Assembly (NCBI GenBank): GCA_964505305.1
Contig: CAZDHE010000007.1
Location: forward strand, 1 to 45,784
Length of the DNA: 45,784 nt
Reading direction: 5' to 3'
Source of the DNA: JAXHLG01 sp964505305
GTDB lineage: Bacteria; Patescibacteriota; Minisyncoccia; Moranbacterales; DUUL01
Positions 40,261 to 45,784 of the stretch are shown piece after piece. The translations under genes and the position numbers were made by a program. Within the stretch, counting starts at the first letter, position 1. Each line of letters opens with the position of its first letter. The notes beneath the pieces were generated by a model, which was not told where the DNA came from, made no database searches, and saw only the letters and a program-made list of their open reading frames with translations.

Positions 40261-41550
40261 TTATTTATTTTCTTGTTTAGAATTAGCAAGTTTATTAATA
40301 ACTTCTTCCAGCTTTTCAGACTCATTAGCTATTTCCACTTCAATCCCAATGCTTTTAAGATTTTTTAACGCTCCTCTTCCTATATGTTTAACAATTGTTT
40401 TATCGGCGCTTACACTCCTGAGAAACCTAACTCCTCCCCCGGCGCCTTTTTGGAAATGAGGATTTTTAATAACTTCCCTGTTTTTAATCTCCTCGTTTTT
40501 CAAGTCCAAAATTAAAAAATATTCGCTTCCGAATTCTTCTGAATTAATTTCCCGAGCTTCTTGATTAGCCAAGGGAATCGCAACTCTTTTTCCGTTTTTC
40601 TTCGGACCTATTTTCTGAAAACCCCTTTTGTATCCATAACTGCCCCAAAATTTAGGCCTCAAAACGCTGGAAGACACTTTATGCGATTTTACAGAAACAG
40701 TTAAATAAGAAAGTTCCTCAATTTCTTTCAATAATTTGTTTTTCAGATTTGTGGTAATTTTATCCACTTCTTCCATGGGTAAATTGGAATCACAAAGCAG
40801 GAAGACTTCCGCAACATTGGTGCTGCCTATTTTGCGAGTTTTGACTTCCTCAAACTTAAAATTTTCCTTTTGTAAATATTCTTCTACTTTCTTCTCCAGC
40901 TCCGGATTAGCTTTGTCCACCAAGGAACTCACCGTTTCTCCGGTCATTTCAATCGCCTCCTTAATAATATAAATTCCCACAATCAAAGCAATTAAAATAT
41001 CAGCCAACGGAAACCACTTGACCAAAACTAAACCAATCAAAACCCCAACTGATGCAATCACATCCGCCCTATCGTGCTGGCCATCGGCCACCAAAACGGA
41101 TGAGCCGGCATTGCCTCCGACTCGAAACTTAATCTGAGCCATTATTTCGTTCAACACCACCGAAATTCCCATAATGGAAATATTCAACAAACTAAAGCCG
41201 GCCAACTGCTCATTGTTAATAAACGCGCTTCCGGCTTCAAATAAAATCCACAAAGCTCCCAAAAAAAGCAATACTACCACTACAAAAGTAGCCACAGCCT
41301 CATATTTGGCATATCCATACGGATGCTCTTTGTCCGGAGCTTGTTTTGACTTACGAATTCCCCACCAAGCCACTCCGGAAGAAAAAACATCCGCAGCGGA
41401 ATGAATCCCCTCGGCCAAAACAGCTACTGAACCGGTAAACAAACCGGCTACAATCTTAAAAAGGGTTAAAATAAAATTAACCAAAAAACCCAGAATTGCA
41501 ACAAAAGTAGTATTTTGAAACATAGGATTAAAATATTTCCTTATCTTCAA
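40261..41550 (-). CDS. Cation diffusion facilitator fused to NifX/NafY-like domain
   Basis: 429 aa. The N-terminal 210 residues are a CDF metal transporter with about six helices and the metal sites SVAVLAEGIHSAADVFSSG and VADGQHDRADVIASVGVLIG (D/H pairs); a cytoplasmic ferredoxin-like metal domain follows (residues about 210-290). From about residue 320 a second domain reads KRVAIPLANQEAREINSEEFGSEYFLILDL ... VKHIGRGALKNLKSIGIEVEIANESEKLEEVI, the dinitrogenase iron-molybdenum cofactor (NifX/NifB-C) fold known to bind metal clusters. It exports divalent metals such as Zn, Fe or Mn; the extra domain may be a metal sensor or buffer. Confidence 0.92.
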   Translation of the reverse strand: MKIRKYFNPMFQNTTFVAILGFLVNFILTLFKIVAGLFTGSVAVLAEGIHSAADVFSSGVAWWGIRKSKQAPDKEHPYGYAKYEAVATFVVVVLLFLGALWILFEAGSAFINNEQLAGFSLLNISIMGISVVLNEIMAQIKFRVGGNAGSSVLVADGQHDRADVIASVGVLIGLVLVKWFPLADILIALIVGIYIIKEAIEMTGETVSSLVDKANPELEKKVEEYLQKENFKFEEVKTRKIGSTNVAEVFLLCDSNLPMEEVDKITTNLKNKLLKEIEELSYLTVSVKSHKVSSSVLRPKFWGSYGYKRGFQKIGPKKNGKRVAIPLANQEAREINSEEFGSEYFLILDLKNEEIKNREVIKNPHFQKGAGGGVRFLRSVSADKTIVKHIGRGALKNLKSIGIEVEIANESEKLEEVINKLANSKQENK

Positions 41551-41567
41551 GCATTTACCACATTAAT

Positions 41568-41717
41568 ATCTAATGTTACGCATACATACCCATTATAGTT
41601 TAATATGAACGTATTTTCCAATTATGCAACAGTTTGAAGTTTGAATTCTGCAAATACTGAAGTCGAACTTCAGGGATTTTTTAAAAAAGACTACTTTAAG
41701 AAGTGCGTAACATCAGT
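41568..41717. mobile_element. MITE-like element, copy D
   Basis: About 150 bp: left end ATCTAATGTTACGCAT and right end GTGCGTAACATCAGTT. Close match to copy A over its whole length, including TATAGTTTAATATGAACG and the internal CGAACTTCAGGGATTTTTTA. TTAATAT occurs just outside or at both ends and may be a target-site duplication. It occupies the gap 5' of the CDF gene. Confidence 0.78.
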
Positions 41718-41967
41718 TAATATTTTAGCACTCCGGCGAAAATTAAACAATATAAATAAAAATAACTATTCACTTTATTATACTTTCCAACGCCAATAAT
41801 AAAAACTGGCGTAAATTTACAAAACCAGCTCATTAGTTTTATCACATTCTAAACCCATAGAAAGGGCTAATAGGACAACTCCGTCTTCAAGAAAATTTGC
41901 AATCAAAGGAATTCAAGAGAATTTTGGATTCTAAGCTTTGAAATTTGCGTTTTGAGCTCTTACGCCA
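41718..41967. other. Non-coding spacer between MITE copy D and the DUF3467 gene
   Basis: AT-rich. One hairpin, CGCCA 41790-41794 / TGGCG 41806-41810, and a TATAAT on the minus strand close to it that could be a -10 for the CDF gene, though no matching -35 was seen. Nothing else recognised. Confidence 0.35.
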
Positions 41968-42270
41968 TCATTCGCCCTTGAAGCCTATCTGTTTTTCCGG
42001 CTCGCTGGCTTCTTCAATTTTTCCATGAACTTCTTCATACTTTTCCAGACTATTCTGCATCGCCTTAATCATTCTCTTATAATGGCCGGGGGAGACAATA
42101 ACACGAGAATTCAAAGTTCCCGTAGGAGGGAAAACATTTAAAAAGTCTAAAACAAATTCTTCCTTATTGTGGATTATTTGCATCATATTGGAATATTCCC
42201 CTTTCAACTTCTCGTCCGAAGCCTTAATCTGAGTCTGCTTTTTGGGTTGATTTGGATTAATTTGGTTCAT
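41968..42270 (-). CDS. DUF3467 family protein
   Basis: 100 aa. YSNMMQIIHNKEEFVLDFLNVFPPTGTLNSRVIVSPGHYKRMIKAMQNSLEKYEEVHGKI matches DUF3467: an alpha/beta domain with EFVLDF and SPxHxKR positions. The N-terminus (NQINPNQPKKQTQIKA) is a flexible tail. No function is established for the family to my knowledge. It lies downstream of dnaK on the same strand, separated by the dnaK terminator, so readthrough expression is possible but not required. Confidence 0.85.
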   Translation of the reverse strand: MNQINPNQPKKQTQIKASDEKLKGEYSNMMQIIHNKEEFVLDFLNVFPPTGTLNSRVIVSPGHYKRMIKAMQNSLEKYEEVHGKIEEASEPEKQIGFKGE

Positions 42271-42295
42271 AATTTTATTTAAAGATAAATAAAGA

Positions 42296-42311
42296 GGGGC
42301 CCGAAGACCCC
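42296..42311 (-). terminator. dnaK terminator with UUCG tetraloop
   Basis: On the minus strand GGGGTC-TTCG-GGCCCC forms a 6-bp stem with one G-U pair closed by C(UUCG)G, then TCTTTATTT. 11 nt after the dnaK stop. Confidence 0.7.
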
Positions 42312-42322
42312 GCTAACCCTAC

Positions 42323-44275
42323 TTACTTCTTACCTTTATCGTCCTTGTCTTCGTCTTTCTTGTCATCTTCTACTTCCGCTTCCTTTACATCCGGCTCATC
42401 TTTTGACTTGTCCTTGCTTTCGCCTCCTCCTTCTGCTTGTCCGTCTTGAGAGGATTGTTGCTGACTTTGCTGAGCAGCTTGGTAAAGCTCCTGTCCAATT
42501 TTTTGAGCTTCCTGAGAGAGTTCTTCGGTGGCTTTTTTGATAGCTTCCACATCATCTCCGTCTTTAACTTTTTTTAGAGCCTCCAACTTCTCCTCAACCG
42601 GCTTTTTCTTATCTTTGCTAATCTTGTCTCCGGCTTCTTTAAGAGATTTTTCAGTGGTAAAAATCATTGTTTCGGCGGTATTCTTAGCTTCTACCGCTTC
42701 TTTCTTTTTCTTGTCTTCTTCAGCGTGTTTTTCAGCTTCTTTCTTCATCTTCTCCACTTCTTCCTCGCTTAACCCGGAAGAGGCTTCAATTCTGATAGAT
42801 TGCTCTTTTCCGCTGGCCTTATCTTTAGCGCTAACATTTAAAATTCCGTTAGCATCTAAATCAAAGGTTACTTCAATTTGAGGAACTCCTCTGGGAGAAG
42901 GCGGTATTCCATCCAGCACAAATCTTCCCAAGGATTTGTTGTCAGCCGCCATTTCTCTTTCTCCCTGCAATACATGAATTTCCACAGAAGTCTGATTATC
43001 TGCGGCCGTAGAGAAAATCTGGGACTTGCTGGCCGGAATGGTGGTATTTCTCTCAATCAAAGGAGTTCTCACTCCTCCCATGGTTTCAATTCCCAGAGTC
43101 AAGGGGGTTACATCCAAGAGCAACACGTCTTTGACATCACCTTGCAAAACTCCGCCTTGAATAGCGGCTCCCATTGCCACCACTTCATCAGGATTTACAG
43201 AAGCATTGGGTTTCTTGCCGAAGAACTGCTCTACCTTGCTTTGCACCAAAGGCATCCTGGTTTGGCCTCCTACCATAACCACTTCATTAATATCGCTTGC
43301 TTTAAGCCCGGCGTCTTCCAAGGCTTTTTTGCAAGGCTCCAATGTTCTTTCCACCAAGTCATTGGACAACTCTTCCAGTTTAGATCTTTTCAAGGTCAAA
43401 ACCAAGTGTTTTGGACCTTCGGAGCCGGAAGTAATGAAGGGCTGATTAATCTCGGTTTCCTGAGCGGTGGAAAGCTCGATTTTGGCTTTTTCCGCAGCCT
43501 CTTTGATTCTTTGCAAAGAAAGATTGTCCTCGGAAAGATCAATGCCTTCTTGTTTTTTAAATTCTTCCAGAATCCAATCAATAATCACCTGATCAAAATC
43601 ATCACCGCCCAAATAGGTATCTCCGGTGGTTGATTTAACTTCCACCGTGTCTTCTCCGACTTCCAAAATGGAAATATCGAAAGTTCCGCCGCCTAAGTCA
43701 TAAACGGCAATTTTCTCATCTTGTTTCTTATTAAATCCGTAAGCCAAAGCGGCAGCCGTAGGTTCATTTATAATTCTCTTGACGTCTAAACCGGCAATCT
43801 CTCCGGCATCTTTAGTAGCCTTTCTTTGAGAATCGTCAAAATAAGCGGGCACCGTAATAACAGCCTCTTTCACTTCTTCTCCCAACTTTTCTTCGGCATC
43901 GGCTTTCAATTTCTGCAAAACCATAGCCGAAATCTCAGCCGGCCGATAGTCCTTATCTCCCATTACCAAATTAACCTCACCGCTTTTACCTTCCTTAATC
44001 TTGAAAGGCAGGGTTTTTTGGGCCTTCTTAACCTGGTCATCAGAAAACTTTCTTCCTATTAATCTTTTTGCCGAAAAAATAGTATTTTCCGGATTGGTTA
44101 CAGCCTGCCTTTTGGCCAAAAGACCAACCAATCTTTCACCATTTTTATTAACAGCTACCATTGAAGGGGTAGTTCTATTGCCTTCCTTGTTTTCCAGAAT
44201 TTCGGGCTTTCCACCCTCAACTACCGCCATCGCGGAGTTGGTGGTTCCCAAATCAATTCCGAGTATTTTTGCCAT
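42323..44275 (-). CDS. dnaK: Chaperone DnaK (Hsp70)
   Basis: 650 aa, full-length Hsp70. N-terminal ATPase: ILGIDLGTTNSAMAVVEGGKPEILENKEGNRTTPS, ITVPAYFDDSQRKATKDAGEIAGLDVKRIINEPTAAALAYG, IAVYDLGGGTFDISILEV; substrate domain with LLLDVTPLTLGIETMGG, the helical lid and a long Gln/Asp/Lys-rich tail ending in DKDDKGKK rather than the EEVDD of typical members. Folds nascent and stress-damaged proteins with DnaJ and GrpE. Order in transcription is grpE (partial, right edge), hsp20, dnaK. No CIRCE operator was found upstream. Confidence 0.98.
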   Translation of the reverse strand: MAKILGIDLGTTNSAMAVVEGGKPEILENKEGNRTTPSMVAVNKNGERLVGLLAKRQAVTNPENTIFSAKRLIGRKFSDDQVKKAQKTLPFKIKEGKSGEVNLVMGDKDYRPAEISAMVLQKLKADAEEKLGEEVKEAVITVPAYFDDSQRKATKDAGEIAGLDVKRIINEPTAAALAYGFNKKQDEKIAVYDLGGGTFDISILEVGEDTVEVKSTTGDTYLGGDDFDQVIIDWILEEFKKQEGIDLSEDNLSLQRIKEAAEKAKIELSTAQETEINQPFITSGSEGPKHLVLTLKRSKLEELSNDLVERTLEPCKKALEDAGLKASDINEVVMVGGQTRMPLVQSKVEQFFGKKPNASVNPDEVVAMGAAIQGGVLQGDVKDVLLLDVTPLTLGIETMGGVRTPLIERNTTIPASKSQIFSTAADNQTSVEIHVLQGEREMAADNKSLGRFVLDGIPPSPRGVPQIEVTFDLDANGILNVSAKDKASGKEQSIRIEASSGLSEEEVEKMKKEAEKHAEEDKKKKEAVEAKNTAETMIFTTEKSLKEAGDKISKDKKKPVEEKLEALKKVKDGDDVEAIKKATEELSQEAQKIGQELYQAAQQSQQQSSQDGQAEGGGESKDKSKDEPDVKEAEVEDDKKDEDKDDKGKK

Positions 44276-44369
44276 ATCAAACTATTTATTTTACTCATTG
44301 TCCCTGCGAGGGCAATAAGCAAAATGTTATTTTTATAAAAATTATTTATTAAATTTAAATAATTATCTT

Positions 44370-44620
44370 TTTCTTCAATTGTCTCCACTTTTCCACTTTC
44401 CCTACTTGGCCTCACTTGGTCTCACTTTATCCACTTTCTCCACTTCCTTAACTTTTTCACCCGACCTGCCTGTTGCCAAATAGGCCTGGGCGGGCTCCAC
44501 TTGCCTTCACTTTCTCTACTTTCCCTACTTTCACACTTTCTTAACTTTCTTTACTTTCTTTACCTGACCTCACTTTTTCTACTTTATTAACTTTCACAAC
44601 TTTCCCGGAGGCGGGCCTGT
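44370..44620. repeat. Degenerate ACTTT-type short repeat between hsp20 and dnaK
   Basis: About 250 bp in which ACTTT or ACTTN recurs every 6-10 bases (CCACTTTCC, CTACTTTCC, TCACTTTCT and so on), so the transcribed minus strand is a purine-rich (A)AAGTG/AAAGTAG string. It is interrupted near 44462-44500 by a GC-rich segment with CCTGCCTG and GGCCTGGGCGGG. A GGCGGG-CCCGCC hairpin (44609-44638) follows towards hsp20. It would form the 5' leader of dnaK mRNA. No coding frame. Confidence 0.7.
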
Positions 44621-44648
44621 TAAAAACAAACCCGCCTCTATTGCCTTA

Positions 44649-45056
44649 TTACTTCTTGGGCTTGATTTTGATCTTCTTCGGCTTAGTCTCTTCAGCTTTA
44701 GGCAAAGTGATTTTCAACACTCCTTTTTCAAAGTCAGCTTCAGCTTTATCGCTCTTTACCTGCATCGGCAAGATAACCGACCTGGAAAAGGACCCGGACC
44801 TGGTTTCTTTTCTATAATAGTCCTCTCTTTTGACTTCCTTTTTATCTTCTCGACTTCCTTGAACAGTTAAGACATCATTTTCCACGCTTACATCAACTTT
44901 TTCAGGCTCCACGCCGGGAACATCCATTTCCACAATCACATTATTCTTGTCCTGGTAAACATTCGCGCTGGGAACAAAATCTCCGCCGAAGAAATCATCA
45001 TCCCAAGATTTCATCAGATCCCTGAAAGGATCAAATGGCATCATCTCTCTTTTCAT
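44649..45056 (-). CDS. Hsp20 family small heat-shock protein
   Basis: 135 aa. The alpha-crystallin domain is typical: VPSANVYQDKNNVIVEMDVPGVEPEKVDVSVENDVLTVQGSREDKKEVKREDYYRKETRSGSFSRSVILPM, with the signature ADFEKGVLKITLPKAE and a KPKKIKIKPKK tail. The N-terminus MPFDPFRDLMKSWDDDFFGGDF is the usual Hsp20 arm. It holds unfolded proteins for DnaK, encoded 370 nt downstream on the same strand, while grpE is upstream: a compact heat-shock group. The first ATG gives a slightly longer MKREMMPFDPF. Confidence 0.96.
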   Translation of the reverse strand: MKREMMPFDPFRDLMKSWDDDFFGGDFVPSANVYQDKNNVIVEMDVPGVEPEKVDVSVENDVLTVQGSREDKKEVKREDYYRKETRSGSFSRSVILPMQVKSDKAEADFEKGVLKITLPKAEETKPKKIKIKPKK

Positions 45057-45189
45057 ATTTTTTTAGCCTCCCGCAATCGTCAATTAGATCTGGCGATTAC
45101 GTTCAGCGGTTAATTTATTAAATATTAATCACCTACTTTTAATTACGAAATTAACTTTTCCTTATAACAAGTCCACAAGGAGAACTTCC

Positions 45190-45680
45190 TTACCCCTCCC
45201 CCTTTTTCAAAGGGGGATTGAGGGGGATTTATACCTTGTTCTCCCTCTTTCCCAAAGAGGGACTGAGGGAGATTTATAAAATCATAAATCCCTCTCAACC
45301 TCCCTTTTCCAAAGGGAGGGGTCACCTCCCCCTTTTTTAAAAAAAGCAAGATTAAGGGAGATTTCCACTTTCACCTCCCCCTTTTTAAAAGGGGGATTAA
45401 GGGAGGTTTGTGAAACCAGAAAATCCTCTCCAACTCTCCTTTAAAAAAGGAGAGGGCATCCAAAAAACTAACTTCCCTCTTTCTCAAAGAGTGACCGGGC
45501 CTTTATTCTCCTTCCCTTCAAGAAAGAGAGATTTATAAATCCTCTCTAACTCTCCTTTAAAAAAGGAGAGGACTAAATCCCTCTCAACCTCCCTTTTTCA
45601 AAGGGAGGGACCGCCTCCCCCTTTTTTAAAAGGGGGATTGAGGGGGATTGCTACCTCCTTTTTTGCCAAAAGGGGTAACA
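45190..45680. repeat. Cluster of about eleven short palindromic repeats
   Basis: Between hsp20 and grpE stand repeated cores of the form (C)CTCCC-TTTTTNAAA-GGGAGG, commonly followed by GATTNAGGGRGATTT, in both orientations (cores at about 45195, 45241, 45300, 45325, 45373, 45433, 45474, 45508, 45549, 45589, 45615). Each core is a perfect or near-perfect hairpin with TTTTT/AAA loop. Frames across it give phrases like PPQSPFEKGG, a well-known signature of this non-coding repeat class in many bacteria. No gene. Confidence 0.85.
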
Positions 45681-45729
45681 AAAAAGCATTCCGTAATTCA
45701 AAGTACTTGAAAAAATTTAACCTAAAAAC

Positions 45730-45784
45730 CTACTTAGCCTCCACCATAACCGGCCTGATAATCCTATCTTCCATTCTATAACCC
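45730..45784 (-). CDS. grpE: Nucleotide exchange factor GrpE, 3' end only
   Basis: The minus strand reads GYRMEDRIIRPVMVEAK and stops with TAG (45732-45730). This matches the C-terminus of GrpE (GYxLxxRVIRPAxVxVA). The rest is beyond the right edge. Its place upstream of hsp20 and dnaK on the same strand supports the call. GrpE releases ADP from DnaK. Confidence 0.8.
   Translation of the reverse strand, partial: GYRMEDRIIRPVMVEAK

Noticed and set aside
41725..41740. CIRCE (HrcA) half-site TTAGCACTC
   Set aside because: No inverted partner GAGTGCTAA follows at the right distance, and it is not upstream of a chaperone gene.
45143..45349. 68-codon ORF with PPQSPFEKGG-type sequence
   Set aside because: It is a translation of the palindromic repeat cluster and has no start signal.

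Overview
The window reads as a piece of a small, AT-rich bacterial chromosome of the Patescibacteria (Candidate Phyla Radiation), most likely a Parcubacteria-type lineage. This is an inference from gene content: compact housekeeping genes with short spacers, a shortened UvrA, a VirB2-like T4SS pilin of the CPR kind, a Cys-rich module common in Parcubacteria, an acidic-tailed Hsp20, RNHCP and DUF3467 proteins, and TGA, TAA and TAG all used as stops.

Left part (1-4.9 kb, + strand) is a translation block. It holds the 3' end of prmC, a roughly 700-nt promoter-to-terminator transcript that looks like a large structured RNA of no family I recognise, smpB, its partner tmRNA (ssrA), three tandem 180-bp units that each fold into a branched RNA, a MITE-like element, then infC-rpmI-rplT. 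infC appears to begin at an AUU codon, as in E. coli. Next come a small minus-strand operon headed by an RNHCP protein (4.9-5.9 kb), an O-antigen ligase-like membrane protein, valS with an ASCH-like domain inserted in its catalytic core, a PrsW-like membrane protease overlapping valS, an acidic-tailed Hsp20, a VanW protein and an orphan gene with its own promoter and terminator (6.3-14 kb).

Middle part (14.1-30.2 kb, - strand): uvrA, then a surface cluster in transcription order ABC ATPase with a duplicated C-terminal module, MacB/FtsX-type permease, a 2475-aa secreted protein of fibronectin-III and Ig-like repeats, a TPR membrane protein and a CheY-like receiver. The cluster is flanked by two directly repeated GNAT acetyltransferase genes sharing downstream sequence; one carries a Trp-to-TGA nonsense change.

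Right part (30.2-45.8 kb, - strand): UbiB-family kinase plus phasin-like coiled coil, TspO, HIT hydrolase plus cytidylyltransferase-like enzyme, two small unknowns, rmlB and rmlC enclosing a T4SS pilin-like surface protein, ligA, a CDF metal transporter fused to a NifX-like domain, a DUF3467 protein, and the heat-shock group dnaK, hsp20 and the 3' end of grpE. Non-coding space here is rich in repeats: MITE-like copies, about eleven short palindromes between grpE and hsp20, and a degenerate ACTTT-type repeat between hsp20 and dnaK.

The strongest candidates for something undescribed are the large RNA at about 900-1600 and the tandem RNA-like units at 2793-3392, which bracket the smpB-ssrA trans-translation pair. 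All calls come from reading the sequence; no database search or folding program was run.
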